From Deltaproteobacteria bacterium (GTDB lineage Bacteria > Desulfobacterota > Desulfuromonadia > Desulfuromonadales > BM103): 64,000 nucleotides of DNA. The notes under the pieces are model-generated. The model made no database searches, was not told the origin of the DNA, and saw only the letters and a program-made list of their open reading frames with translations. The translations under genes were made by a program, and so were the position numbers. The first letter of the stretch is position 1. Each line of letters starts with the position of its first letter. The DNA lies in contig JAJRRB010000025.1 in NCBI GenBank assembly GCA_024279915.1, forward strand, positions 62,001 to 126,000. Direction: 5' to 3'. Shown here piece after piece: positions 43,569 to 53,292 of the stretch.

Positions 43569-46103
43569 TTAGTGGGTAAAACTATTGATGGAGACGTAGT
43601 CTTTCACATATTGCGGAATCTTGTTGCGCCACTCGGGTGGCACCCCCTGGAAATCATGCATGGTGAAAGAAGGGTTGACGTTCAGGTCGGTCAATCGTTT
43701 GCTTTCGATAATATCACGCACTCTGGCGTCGGAGATATACGCCTTGAAGTAATATTTCATGGCGACAATATGGCCAGGGTCGTTCGGCTTATAATCGAGC
43801 ACAAACTTCTGGAATTCTTCTTCGAGCAGTTCATCTTTCGATTTGAAGTAGGGGATTAAACCGAAAATCTTTTGCAGGATCTCACGTAATGGCAATTGTC
43901 GATCGACCCCGGCGGCTTTGCGCAGTTTGTCGAGGGTGAAGTACTCGGCAGGCTTGTCCATGAATTCGGCAAGCACATGATCGATAGCTGGTTGCCACTC
44001 TCCCGCGGCAACCTGCTCCTGCACAAAAGCATCTTCTTTGACTTTATCCTCAAAGGTTTCAAAGAACATGCGATCCACCCGCATACCTTCGGCACCGATC
44101 TGTTCTTCGGCAATTCCGGCCAGAGCATCTGGCAGTGTGCTGACGTATAAATTTCCCGGTGGTGGCGGAGGCGGCGGCACAGGTCGTTCTCTACCACTGG
44201 GAGCAGGAAGGACAAGCACTTCATCGTAGTTGAATTTCTCTTCGAAGTATTCGCAGTTGGCAAAAAAGTCAAAGAGCTTGAAGCGGGTTTTGTCTGGATC
44301 CTTGACCAGCTCTGCCCGTTCAGGATCGTGCAACTCTTCGAGAAAATCGTGGGGGCGAGTACCCCGGCCTTTGATCTGCACAAAATCGGTCGGTGAAAAG
44401 ATAGGACGCATCATGCAGAGGTTCATGATATCGGTACAGTCGTAGCCGGTGGTCATCATGCCGACGGTGACACAGACACGGGCCTTGCTGGTTTTGTAGC
44501 TCTCGACGAAATTTTCGGAGCCGAGCAGGTTGTTGTTGGCGAAGTTGAGAGTGTACTGTTGAGCATCTTTTATCTGTGACGTGACCTGAATAGCAAAATC
44601 GGAATTGTAACGCCCAGGGAAGAGAACATCGGCAAGTTCATTCAGAATCTGGGTGAGTTTGGCGGCATGTTTCTGACTGACAGCAAAGACAATAGTTTTG
44701 CCAATTTCACCGCTGACCGGGTCACGCAGAGCATTTTTCAAAAAGGTTTCACAAAAAACCTGGTTGGTCGCCTTGGAGAAGAATTTCTTTTCAAAGTCCC
44801 GTTGATAATAGGTCTGTTCTTTATCCTCATTCCCTTCGGTCACCGCCATGACCGCATAGCCCTTATCGGCGAGCAGTTGGGTAGTGATTTCGGTACGGGC
44901 ATCAACCGTTACCGGGTTAATCAGAAAACCGTCGCGCACTCCGTCGAGCAGCGAATAGCGAAAAGTCGGCTCGCCCGATTCGCAACCGAAGGTGCGATAA
45001 GTATCGAGCAGTAAGCGTCGCTCTAATTCGCGCGGGTCACGGGTGGTTGGCTTCTTTGGATCAAATTTCTTCAGATAGTCTTTCGGGGTAGCCGTTAGTC
45101 CGAGTTTGTAGCCAACAAAATACTCAAACACCGCGCGGGCATTGCCGCCAATGGAACGATGGGCTTCATCCGATATGACCAGATCGAAATCGGTCGGAGA
45201 GAAGAGTTGCTTGTACTTGTTGTTGAAAAGCAGTGACTGGACAGTGGTCACAACAATCTCGGCCTTGCGCCAATCATCCCGCTGTTCTTTATAGATCACC
45301 GAGCTGAAATCATTCTTGAGAAGAAGCTTGAATGATTTATTAGCCTGCTCTTCCAGTTCGAGGCGATCTACCAGGAAGAGCACCCGCCGGGCATTTCCGG
45401 AGCGTAAGAAGAGTTTGATAACCGCAGCCGCGGTGAGTGTTTTACCTGTTCCCGTGGCCATTTCAAAGAGGCAGCGTTCATCCCCTCTGCTGGCAGCAAG
45501 CTGTAGCGCCTCGATCGCCTGTTTCTGATATTCCCGCAGACAGCGCAGCCGATTCTTTTTGATAAAAGCCTGACGCTCAGAGGCCGCTTGCCATCCCGCA
45601 TCACTGGAATAAGTTGGATACTGGGTCAGGGCGATATAGTCGTCGCCGACTTTTTCATCGCAAAGCATTTCCGGAGAGGGATGGAAATGGATGTGACCGG
45701 CGACAGATTCAGGTTCGGGAAAGCTGGTGATGACGCGGGGGTTGCCACGTTCAAGATCCCAGAAATAGTGCAGATTGCCGTTGGAAAGGAGTATAAAGCG
45801 GCAGCCTTGTGATTTGGCATAGGTGCGGGCTTGCTCTTTGCCGACCAAAGGGTTTTTATCTTCGGCCTTGGCTTCGAGAACGATAAAGGGGAAGCCTTCT
45901 GCATCCAGCAACAGGAAATCGACAAAACCGTTCTTGATCGTTTCGAAGTTACCGCCAAGAGCATCAATTGCGGATTCAGTGATTTTGACATTCGGCTCCA
46001 GCACAATATTGGCTGGGCCACTGTCATCATCAAAAAATCGCCAACCGGATTCTTCGAGCAGCCGGTTGATCTTGATCCTTGCCCTTGCTTCCTTTGCTGC
46101 CAT
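43569..46103 (-). CDS. hsdR: Type I restriction endonuclease subunit R
   Basis: This 844-aa protein has an N-terminal nuclease domain (VDFLLLDAEGFPFIVLEAKAED, giving D...ExK), a superfamily 2 helicase core with Walker A MATGTGKTL and DEAH box VISDEAHRS, and motif VI-like GRGTRP. A Pro-rich linker (RPVPPPPPPPGN) precedes a C-terminal EcoEI-type domain. It translocates DNA and cuts far from the recognition site. It is the first gene of the restriction operon. GGAGG lies 11 nt before the ATG. Confidence 0.93.
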   Translation of the reverse strand: MAAKEARARIKINRLLEESGWRFFDDDSGPANIVLEPNVKITESAIDALGGNFETIKNGFVDFLLLDAEGFPFIVLEAKAEDKNPLVGKEQARTYAKSQGCRFILLSNGNLHYFWDLERGNPRVITSFPEPESVAGHIHFHPSPEMLCDEKVGDDYIALTQYPTYSSDAGWQAASERQAFIKKNRLRCLREYQKQAIEALQLAASRGDERCLFEMATGTGKTLTAAAVIKLFLRSGNARRVLFLVDRLELEEQANKSFKLLLKNDFSSVIYKEQRDDWRKAEIVVTTVQSLLFNNKYKQLFSPTDFDLVISDEAHRSIGGNARAVFEYFVGYKLGLTATPKDYLKKFDPKKPTTRDPRELERRLLLDTYRTFGCESGEPTFRYSLLDGVRDGFLINPVTVDARTEITTQLLADKGYAVMAVTEGNEDKEQTYYQRDFEKKFFSKATNQVFCETFLKNALRDPVSGEIGKTIVFAVSQKHAAKLTQILNELADVLFPGRYNSDFAIQVTSQIKDAQQYTLNFANNNLLGSENFVESYKTSKARVCVTVGMMTTGYDCTDIMNLCMMRPIFSPTDFVQIKGRGTRPHDFLEELHDPERAELVKDPDKTRFKLFDFFANCEYFEEKFNYDEVLVLPAPSGRERPVPPPPPPPGNLYVSTLPDALAGIAEEQIGAEGMRVDRMFFETFEDKVKEDAFVQEQVAAGEWQPAIDHVLAEFMDKPAEYFTLDKLRKAAGVDRQLPLREILQKIFGLIPYFKSKDELLEEEFQKFVLDYKPNDPGHIVAMKYYFKAYISDARVRDIIESKRLTDLNVNPSFTMHDFQGVPPEWRNKIPQYVKDYVSINSFTH

Positions 46104-46187
46104 ATGAAGACCACCCTCCAGAAAGTCTTTAAATTACAGGAAAATCTCGCGTTGGTAAAGGATATGCTCTTATCCCCCAAAAGAAAC

Positions 46188-46213
46188 GGGGACGATCTTT
46201 ACAGATCGTCCCC
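46188..46213. terminator. Terminator of the one-carbon operon
   Basis: An 11-bp perfect stem (GGGGACGATCT / AGATCGTCCCC) with a TTAC loop is flanked by GTTTCTTTT on the minus strand. It lies 36 nt after the gcvPB stop. Confidence 0.8.
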
Positions 46214-46249
46214 ATTCTCTTTTACCATTTTTCTACGTACCTCATAGCG

Positions 46250-47710
46250 CTATGCGCCTTTCTCCCACTTCAGTTTCGGCTTTCGTGCCGCAGTGGTCTC
46301 GTCTAGCCTTCTGATCCGTGAGCGGACCGGAGCCTGGTGTAGCAGCGCCGGATTGTCGCGGGCCTCGCCAGCTATAGCGATCATGGCATCGCAGAACTCA
46401 TCGAGAACTTCCTGACTCTCTGTCTCGGTTGGTTCAATCATGATCGCCCCCTTGACCACCAGCGGGAAGTAGATGGTCGGAGGGTGGTATCCATAATCAA
46501 TCAGGCGTTTGGCCACATCCAGAGTGTGACAGTCGCCCTCAAGGTCTTTATCAGAAAAAACAACTTCGTGTAGTGAACGACTCGTGAACGGTAGGTCGTA
46601 AACACCTTCCAACCGCGCTCGCACGTAGTTGGCATTGAGTACAGCCATTTCGCTTGCATGCTTCAAACCGTCACCACCCATACTACGAATATAAGCATAG
46701 GCTCGAACCATGATGCCGACATTGCCATGAAATGCCATCATACGTCCGATAGAATCTGCACGAGTTGCTTCAATACAGTAATTTTCACCATCGTACTCTA
46801 CACCTGGACCTGGTAGATAGGGGGTCAGTTCTTCTGTGACGCCTACCGGCCCGGAACCTGGTCCGCCGCCACCGTGGGGAGTGGAGAAGGTTTTGTGCAG
46901 GTTGAAGTGCATGACGTCAATACCCATGTCGCCGGGACGAGCAATCCCCATCAGTGCATTGAGGTTGGCGCCATCACAATAAACCATGCCACCACGTTCG
47001 TGAACCAGTTTACAGATCGCCTCGATATTGGTTTCGAAGAGGCCGAGAGTATTCGGGTTGGTGACCATCAACGCAGCGACATCGTCATTCATGTGCGCCT
47101 CAACTTCTTCCAGAGTCAAGATGCCGTCTGAAGCAATCGGCACAACATCATAACCTGTCAATGATGCTGTCGCCGGGTTGGTGCCATGGGCCGTATCAGG
47201 AATAAGCACTTTGGTGCGTTTGCTGCCTCGTGCTTCATGCCATGCACGAATCACCAGCATTCCTGCCAGTTCGCCCTGGGCACCAGCTGCTGGCTGCAAG
47301 GTGACTTTAGCAAAACCGGATATTTCCGCAAGGGCAACCTGCAAGCGATACATCAGCTCCAGGGAACCCTGAGCCAGATGTGACGGCGTTGACGGATGGA
47401 TAAAGGCCAGACCCGGAATCCTTGCCGCGACCTCATTGACCTTGGGGTTGTACTTCATGGTACAGCTACCCAAAGGATAAAAACCGGAATCGACACCATA
47501 ATTCCAGGTCGACAGGCGAGTGAAATGACGCACCACATCAACTTCGGAGAGTTCGGGGAAACCGCTGATTTCTTCACGGCAAAGTTCTGCTGGAAGTTCT
47601 GCTGCCGGCACATCGAGTTTCGGCAGGCTGTAACCTTTGCGGCCCGGATCGGAATGTTCAAAAAGCAATTTCTCGTTCAGGATAAGCCCGCTGGTACCAA
47701 CGATCGTCAT
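46250..47710 (-). CDS. gcvPB: Glycine dehydrogenase (decarboxylating) subunit 2
   Basis: Start chosen at ATG 47710 (MTIVGTSGLILN), which overlaps the gcvPA stop by ATGA; the track ORF extends 27 codons too far. The 486-aa protein has the PLP-lysine region MHFNLHKTFSTPHGGGGPG and the N-terminal TWNYGVDSGFYPLGSCTMKYNP. With GcvPA it decarboxylates glycine, or works in reverse, with the aminomethyl group loaded on lipoyl-GcvH. Last gene of the operon. Confidence 0.95.
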   Translation of the reverse strand: MTIVGTSGLILNEKLLFEHSDPGRKGYSLPKLDVPAAELPAELCREEISGFPELSEVDVVRHFTRLSTWNYGVDSGFYPLGSCTMKYNPKVNEVAARIPGLAFIHPSTPSHLAQGSLELMYRLQVALAEISGFAKVTLQPAAGAQGELAGMLVIRAWHEARGSKRTKVLIPDTAHGTNPATASLTGYDVVPIASDGILTLEEVEAHMNDDVAALMVTNPNTLGLFETNIEAICKLVHERGGMVYCDGANLNALMGIARPGDMGIDVMHFNLHKTFSTPHGGGGPGSGPVGVTEELTPYLPGPGVEYDGENYCIEATRADSIGRMMAFHGNVGIMVRAYAYIRSMGGDGLKHASEMAVLNANYVRARLEGVYDLPFTSRSLHEVVFSDKDLEGDCHTLDVAKRLIDYGYHPPTIYFPLVVKGAIMIEPTETESQEVLDEFCDAMIAIAGEARDNPALLHQAPVRSRIRRLDETTAARKPKLKWEKGA

Positions 47711-49056
47711 GCTGCCCCTCCCTGTAGTGCAGCAACCAAAGCATCGATCTCCTCGCGTTGGTTCTGCTCTGTCACGCAAACCAGGAAACAATCTGCCAGC
47801 TCCGGATATTCCTCACCGAGTGGGATGCCAGCGAGAATACCAGCCCCTTCGAGACGGGTGAGCACCTCTGCGACAGGCTCTTCGGAGCGCACGACAAATT
47901 CATTAAAGGAAGCTCCGTCGAAAACTAGACTAAAGCCTTTAATTGCGGATAATTGCTGACGGGCATAAGCCGCCTTGGCGAGATTCTGTTCTGCCATCTC
48001 ACGCAAACCCTGTTTGCCAAGCAGGCTCATAAAGATGGTAACCATCAAGGCACATAAACCCTGATTTGAACAGATATTCGAGGTCGCTTTCTCACGACGG
48101 ATATGCTGCTCACGGGTCGCCAAGGTCAGGACAAAGCCACGCTGGCCTTCCAGGTCGGTGGTTTCACCAACCAGACGTCCCGGCATGCCGCGCACATCTT
48201 TTTGCCGCACGGCAAAGAAACCAACATAGGGACCACCAAAAGCAAGTGGCAGACCGAAGCTCTGACCATCGCCAACCACAATATCGGCACCAAGTTCACC
48301 CGGCGACTTAAGTAAGCCGAGCGCAACAGGTTCCGCAACGGCCGTTACTAATTTGGCTCCGGCACCATGTGCCTGCTCAGCCAGGGCAGCGACATCCTCG
48401 ATAACACCTAAATAATTCGGGTATCCGGCCACCACAGCAGCGATGGAGTCATCCAGTTTGGCTGCCAGATCAGTAAGGTCGGTTCGGCCATCGTCAGCAA
48501 TGGCAACGTCAACCAGCTCCAGATTCAGATAGCGACAATAAGTAGCCACAACCGCCCGGTAGCGTGGATTGAGAGCCTTAGACAACAGCACCCGCTTACG
48601 GCGGGTCAGACGCATAGCCATGAGCACCGCTTCCGCGCAAGCCGAGGCTCCATCGTACATCGACGCATTGGCAGCATCCATTCCAGTCAGCTGACAGATC
48701 AAGGTCTGAAACTCAAAGACCGCCTGCAATGTCCCCTGGCTGATCTCTGGCTGGTACGGCGTATAAGCTGTATAAAACTCACTACGCGAGATCAGCTGGT
48801 CAATAACCGCCGGGATAAAGTGGTTATAGGCACCACCACCGAGAAAACTTTTGTGCGTCTCAGACGTTGCGTTTACTGCCGCCAGAGTTTTGAACTCGCG
48901 TAACAATTCTGTCTCACTGGCCGACTCCTGCAAATCGAGAGGGCGCTTGAGTCGCACGGATTCCGGTACCTCAACAAAAAGGTCTTTCAGGGTTGCAACA
49001 CCAATGCGTTCGAGCATCTGGGTCACGTCCCCGGCAGTATGCGGGATATAACGCAT
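47707..49056 (-). CDS. gcvPA: Glycine dehydrogenase (decarboxylating) subunit 1
   Basis: This 449-aa protein begins MRYIPHTAGDVTQMLERIG, the classic start of GcvPA, and contains FLGGGAYNHFIPAVIDQL and YTPYQPEISQGTLQAVFEFQ. It forms the split P-protein with GcvPB. It follows gcvH by 4 nt and overlaps gcvPB. All genes from folD to gcvPB are on one strand with small gaps, so they likely form one transcript. Confidence 0.95.
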   Translation of the reverse strand: MRYIPHTAGDVTQMLERIGVATLKDLFVEVPESVRLKRPLDLQESASETELLREFKTLAAVNATSETHKSFLGGGAYNHFIPAVIDQLISRSEFYTAYTPYQPEISQGTLQAVFEFQTLICQLTGMDAANASMYDGASACAEAVLMAMRLTRRKRVLLSKALNPRYRAVVATYCRYLNLELVDVAIADDGRTDLTDLAAKLDDSIAAVVAGYPNYLGVIEDVAALAEQAHGAGAKLVTAVAEPVALGLLKSPGELGADIVVGDGQSFGLPLAFGGPYVGFFAVRQKDVRGMPGRLVGETTDLEGQRGFVLTLATREQHIRREKATSNICSNQGLCALMVTIFMSLLGKQGLREMAEQNLAKAAYARQQLSAIKGFSLVFDGASFNEFVVRSEEPVAEVLTRLEGAGILAGIPLGEEYPELADCFLVCVTEQNQREEIDALVAALQGGAA

Positions 49057-49060
49057 TTGC

Positions 49061-49447
49061 TTAGCTCTCCTCTGCGATCAGGGCCTGGTAATCTTCAGAA
49101 GACATCAAGGCATCAGCAGCACTGGCATCAGTCATACGGATTTTGATCATCCAGCCATCTTCATAAGGAGACGTATTAATAATCTCGGGAGTTTCGACAA
49201 GATCTTCATTGATCTCTTCAACGGTACCGGCGATTGGCGCATAGATATCTGAGACAGCTTTCACTGATTCCACGACACCGAACGGCTTGCCCACTTCGAG
49301 GACCGTACCGACTTCAGGGAGCTCAACAAACACCACATCACCCAGGGCATCCTGGGCAAAGTCGGTAATACCAATCGTAGCCAGATCTTTTTCAACCATG
49401 ATCCACTCATGCTCTTCGGTGTACTTGAATTCTTCAGGGAATTCCAT
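49061..49447 (-). CDS. gcvH: Glycine cleavage system H protein
   Basis: This 128-aa protein matches GcvH in length, with the lipoylation site VGVVESVKAVSDIYAP (central Lys) and the N-terminal KYTEEHEWI. It shuttles the aminomethyl group between P and T proteins. A small inverted repeat (ACCCCTG/CAGGGGT, about 49472-49490) lies in the gap after gcvT and may moderate expression of the downstream genes. Confidence 0.95.
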   Translation of the reverse strand: MEFPEEFKYTEEHEWIMVEKDLATIGITDFAQDALGDVVFVELPEVGTVLEVGKPFGVVESVKAVSDIYAPIAGTVEEINEDLVETPEIINTSPYEDGWMIKIRMTDASAADALMSSEDYQALIAEES

Positions 49448-49517
49448 GGCAATCTCCTCCTGGAAGTTGACCCCTGCACAACAGGGGTGAAAAGAAAATC
49501 TCTATCTGAACAATTTG

Positions 49518-50606
49518 TTATTTCACAAAGGGCGGACGTGTCACGATAGCACGCATGCGGCGGTTGCGAATGGCAACTTCCAGTTCGGTACCGGCCTTAG
49601 CCACATCAGGCTCCACCAAGGCCAGAGCAACGCCGACTTTGAGGGTTGGTGACATGGTGCCGCTAGTCACAACACCAACTTCTCGATCATCAACAAAGAC
49701 CGGATAGCCTTCACGGGGGATACCGCGCTCCTGCATAACGATACCAACCCGCCGCCGCGGCACACCATCAGCCTTTTGTGTGACCAGTGCCGTTTTACCA
49801 ACGAAATCGGCCTTGTCGAGCTTGGTGATCCAGGCCAACCCGGCCTCCAACGGAGAAATTTCCCGGGAGAGTTCATGACCATAGAGGGCGTAGCCTTTTT
49901 CAAGGCGGAGGGTATCACGTGCACCCAGGCCAATGGGCAACAGACCCTGCGACGCTCCGGCCTTCATCAGTTGTTGCCAGACTTCAACGGCGGAAGATGC
50001 TGGCAGGTATAGCTCGAAACCATCTTCACCTGTATAACCGGTACGCGAGATGATCATATTCACACCAGCAACAGCTCCCTCGCAAAAATGGTAGTAAACC
50101 AGATCTGCAAGCGAAACCTCTGTGAGACCAGCAAGGATTTCTTCCGCTTTTGGCCCCTGCAGAGCAATCTGGGCAAATTCCGCGCTGCGATTGTTCAAGG
50201 TGACATCGGTCATTGCCAAGTCGGCCAAGACCTGCTGCATCCAGGCGAAATCTTTATCCGTGTTGGATGCGTTGACACAGAAAAGAAAGCGCGAGTCGTT
50301 GAAACGGTAAAGAGTCACATCATCAACGATGCCGCCTTCGGAATAACCAAGAGCCGAATACTGAATCTGACCGTCAACCAGCTTTTCTGCATCATTAATG
50401 GTCAGCTGCTGGATAAACGCCAGGGCATTAGGACCTGTCACTTCGACTTCACCCATATGCGAGACATCAAAAAGACCTGCGGCCTGTCGCACCGCCAAGT
50501 GCTCATCGATCACACCGGAATACTGGACCGGCATATCCCAACCGCCAAAATCGACCATCCGCGCGCCAAGCTCACGATGTACCTGATTCAATTGGGTTTT
50601 TTTCAC
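49518..50606 (-). CDS. gcvT: Aminomethyltransferase (T protein)
   Basis: This 362-aa protein starts at GTG 50606 with AAGGAG upstream. [20 protein letters not shown] and [11 protein letters not shown] are typical of GcvT, and [13 protein letters not shown] is the folate-site region. It moves the methylene group between H protein and tetrahydrofolate. It lies between metF and gcvH, linking folate one-carbon units to glycine. Confidence 0.95.
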   Translation of the reverse strand: MKKTQLNQVHRELGARMVDFGGWDMPVQYSGVIDEHLAVRQAAGLFDVSHMGEVEVTGPNALAFIQQLTINDAEKLVDGQIQYSALGYSEGGIVDDVTLYRFNDSRFLFCVNASNTDKDFAWMQQVLADLAMTDVTLNNRSAEFAQIALQGPKAEEILAGLTEVSLADLVYYHFCEGAVAGVNMIISRTGYTGEDGFELYLPASSAVEVWQQLMKAGASQGLLPIGLGARDTLRLEKGYALYGHELSREISPLEAGLAWITKLDKADFVGKTALVTQKADGVPRRRVGIVMQERGIPREGYPVFVDDREVGVVTSGTMSPTLKVGVALALVEPDVAKAGTELEVAIRNRRMRAIVTRPPFVK

Positions 50607-50628
50607 AGGAATCTCCTTTCAAAGAAAT

Positions 50629-51483
50629 TTACGCAAGTATTACGGGTATCTTGTCTTCGTGTCCAAGCGTCATCAGATGTACACCCTGGCAGAGCTCTCT
50701 CGCCCAGGCAACTGTTTCACGAGCGACTTCAATCCCTTCGGCCATCGGATCAAGCGCACTTTCGAACCGTTTAACCAGAGTCTCTGGAACCTGTACACCC
50801 GGAATGTTATCATTCAGGAATCTGGCCATTTTTGCGCTTCTAATCAACAAGACCCCGGCGATAACCGGCACCTTTAATGGTTCCATAGCCGTCATGAAAC
50901 GCTCCAGAGCCTCCCGGTCGAAGATCGATTGGGTCTGAAAAAATCGTGCGCCACTATCAACTTTTTTCGAGACCTTCTGGAACATCAGCTCAAACGGTTC
51001 AGCAGCCGGATTAACCGCTGCCCCAGGGAAAAAGTTCGGTACGCCATTGAGCGGTTTACCCACCATGTTAACGCCCGCCATCAAGCCAGCCGTCATATCG
51101 AGCAATTGCACTGAATCAAGGTCGAAGACCGGCCGGGCATCGGGGTGATCACCAAATTTACTGTGATCACCAGAGAGCAGCAACAGGTTTTCAATACCAA
51201 AAGCAGCCGCACCGAGCAAGTCAGACTGTAATGCCATGCGATTGCGATCTCGACAGGTCAGCTGCAAAATTGTCTCTGTGCCAGCCTGCTGTAACTGCGC
51301 AGCCAGCGCCAATGATGACAGGCGCATGTTGGCACCCTGGTTATCTGTGACATTGACGGCAGTGATTCCTTCAAACTTTTCAACATCGGCCAACGCCGGA
51401 ATCAGGTTGGTTCCTTTAGGCGGTGCTATTTCAGCCGTCACCACGAACTGACCACTGGTCAACTGCTCAGACAAACGTGACAT
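50629..51483 (-). CDS. metF: Methylenetetrahydrofolate reductase
   Basis: Start at ATG 51483, whose A is shared with the metV stop codon (TGATG); the track counted the TTG before it. The 284-aa protein has the MTHFR TIM-barrel pattern: VVTAEIAPPKGTN, VNVTDNQGANMRLSS, LLLLSGDHS and GARFFQTQSIFD. It interconverts 5,10-methylene- and 5-methyl-tetrahydrofolate. It is short for MetF, as in forms that pair with MetV, encoded just upstream. Confidence 0.93.
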   Translation of the reverse strand: MSRLSEQLTSGQFVVTAEIAPPKGTNLIPALADVEKFEGITAVNVTDNQGANMRLSSLALAAQLQQAGTETILQLTCRDRNRMALQSDLLGAAAFGIENLLLLSGDHSKFGDHPDARPVFDLDSVQLLDMTAGLMAGVNMVGKPLNGVPNFFPGAAVNPAAEPFELMFQKVSKKVDSGARFFQTQSIFDREALERFMTAMEPLKVPVIAGVLLIRSAKMARFLNDNIPGVQVPETLVKRFESALDPMAEGIEVARETVAWARELCQGVHLMTLGHEDKIPVILA

Positions 51484-52139
51484 CAACGTTCACCATCTTG
51501 CAAACGGTACCGACCCGGCTTACGGCGGTGGCTCCAGTTTTTCGGCGGTACGCGACGGGCGAAGACTCCCTGTCGCTTCTGACTCTGCAAACGTTCATAG
51601 ATCAGCCGCCACGCACATTCGATCTCCGCGTCAATTTCACAATGACCATCCTCCATTCCACCACACGGACCATTGAGTAGACCCTTGGCACAGGTGGTCA
51701 CCGGACAGATCCCCGCAGTTTCGTTGAGGATGCAGTCACCGCAGAGCGAACACATCTCCTCGTAGTGACCAAAACGTCGCACATTGCCAAGAAACATAGA
51801 ATTCAAGCCGCCAACCACACGCTTCTCAGCAGTGGATGAAATCGACTGAATTCCCGAGCCACAGGCAAGCACCACCAGCACATCAGCATCCTGCACAGCA
51901 TTCTTGTGCTGACGCAGGTCACGTGCAGCGCGCATAATATGGCAAGCTTCATCAATGACCGTGCTGCCAGTAACCTCTTTCTCCTGTTCAACCAGCCATT
52001 CCTGAAGCTTGAAAACCTCTTCCTCACCACCAGATTTACAGGCTGTCGCGCAAGCTGCGCAGCCGATCAGAAAAAGTTTGTCGAATTCAGACAAAGCCTG
52101 TTGGAGTTCTTCAAAAGGTTTCAGTTCGCTGATAATCAT
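51483..52139 (-). CDS. metV: MetV-type iron-sulfur partner of methylenetetrahydrofolate reductase
   Basis: Start chosen at ATG 52139 (MIISELKPFEEL), where the family begins, although no clear Shine-Dalgarno is seen; a TTG at 52223 is the track start. The 218-aa protein has several Cys clusters (LIGCAACATACKSGG, CSLCGDC, CPVTTCAKGLLNGPCGG), as in MetV/MTHFR_C proteins that bind zinc or iron-sulfur clusters. In acetogens it links MetF to electron donors. Translationally coupled to metF. Confidence 0.88.
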   Translation of the reverse strand: MIISELKPFEELQQALSEFDKLFLIGCAACATACKSGGEEEVFKLQEWLVEQEKEVTGSTVIDEACHIMRAARDLRQHKNAVQDADVLVVLACGSGIQSISSTAEKRVVGGLNSMFLGNVRRFGHYEEMCSLCGDCILNETAGICPVTTCAKGLLNGPCGGMEDGHCEIDAEIECAWRLIYERLQSQKRQGVFARRVPPKNWSHRRKPGRYRLQDGER

Positions 52140-52247
52140 ATTGAACCGGGACTGGTCTTTGGGGCTGGGGCTGGTGAAGAGCCCAAGCTCAGGATTTAAA
52201 ACAAAACGGCCCGGAACGAACAAGTCGTTGCAGACCGCAAAATTGTT

Positions 52248-53099
52248 TTATTGGTTAGCGCGACGTTTGGCGCCTTCTACAGTATTGTAGAGCAGCATGG
52301 TGATTGTCATTGGACCAACGCCGCCGGGTACAGGAGTGATGGCACTGGCGCGTTCTTTTGCCGCTTCGAATTCAACATCGCCAACCAGCTTCTTCTCACC
52401 AACGCGATTAACACCAACATCAATAACAACCGCGCCCTCTTTGATCCAGGATCCTTTGATCATCTCGGGACGACCAACCGCAGCGATCACCACATCGGCC
52501 TGGGCAACCTTCCCCGGCAGATCGCGGGTACGGGAATGGCAGATTGTCACGGTCGCATGTTGGGCAAGGCACATCAGCGCCACTGGCTTACCAACAATAT
52601 TGGACCGTCCCACCACGACGACTGCCTTGCCAGTCAAATCAACGCCAGTATACTCCAGCATTTTCATCACACCAAAGGGTGTACATGGTTGATAAAGCGG
52701 ATTGCCGGTCACCAGGCGACCGACATTATAGGGATGGAAACCGTCAGCATCCTTGACCGGAGAGATCGACTCCAGAATCTTGCTTTCATCAATATGATCA
52801 GGCAATGGCAACTGCACCAGAATACCGTCGATGCGTTGATCATTATTCAGCTCTTCAATCAACGCCAGCAGTTGTGCCTCGGTCGTCTCGGCAGGTAGTT
52901 TATGCTCATCAGAAAAGATCCCGGCTTTTTCACAGGCCTTCTCTTTCATTGTCACATAAACCCGGCTGGCCGGATCATCCCCCACCAACACAACAGCCAG
53001 GCCAGGAGTGACCCCTTGTTCTTTCAATGCCACAACATCAGCAGCAATCTCTTCACGAATTTCAGCGGCAATCGCCTTGCCATCAATGATTTTACCCAC
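52248..53099 (-). CDS. folD: Methylenetetrahydrofolate dehydrogenase/cyclohydrolase
   Basis: Start chosen at GTG 53099 ([14 protein letters not shown]), with AGGGAGG (53108-53114) 8 nt upstream. The track start at 53180 lies in the fold-back repeat. The 283-aa protein has [11 protein letters not shown], the NADP site [12 protein letters not shown] and C-terminal [14 protein letters not shown] (written with T-I-T in place). It interconverts formyl-, methenyl- and methylene-tetrahydrofolate. It is the first gene of the operon. Confidence 0.95.
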   Translation of the reverse strand: MGKIIDGKAIAAEIREEIAADVVALKEQGVTPGLAVVLVGDDPASRVYVTMKEKACEKAGIFSDEHKLPAETTEAQLLALIEELNNDQRIDGILVQLPLPDHIDESKILESISPVKDADGFHPYNVGRLVTGNPLYQPCTPFGVMKMLEYTGVDLTGKAVVVVGRSNIVGKPVALMCLAQHATVTICHSRTRDLPGKVAQADVVIAAVGRPEMIKGSWIKEGAVVIDVGVNRVGEKKLVGDVEFEAAKERASAITPVPGGVGPMTITMLLYNTVEGAKRRANQ

Positions 53100-53114
53100 G
53101 TAAAAAACCTCCCT

Positions 53115-53278
53115 AGCAGCCCGTCGGACCATCAGGGCTGAAGCGAAAACTTGAATGTTTGAGACCAGATTTTGGCTCATTTAAGAGCAATAGCCGTAGC
53201 TATTGGTCGATAAGGAGCTGAAATATGGGCCAAACAGGCGAATTTGCAGCCAGCTCATTGGTTGTCCGACAGGCTGCC
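53115..53278 (+). repeat. Fold-back repeat, copy C, in the folD leader
   Basis: The 164-bp element starts AGCAGCCCGTCGGACCATCA and ends with GGTTGTCCGACAGGCTGC; its terminal repeats have diverged slightly more than in copy B. The core AATAGCCGTAGCTATT is intact. It abuts the folD Shine-Dalgarno on one side and lies 15 nt from a predicted minus-strand promoter on the other. Confidence 0.92.
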
Positions 53279-53292
53279 AAAATGAAGATATG

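Noticed and set aside
50607-50628. Glycine riboswitch in the gcv operon
   Set aside because: The gaps before gcvT (22 nt) and gcvH (70 nt) are too short, and the folD leader is filled by the fold-back repeat, which lacks the aptamer core.
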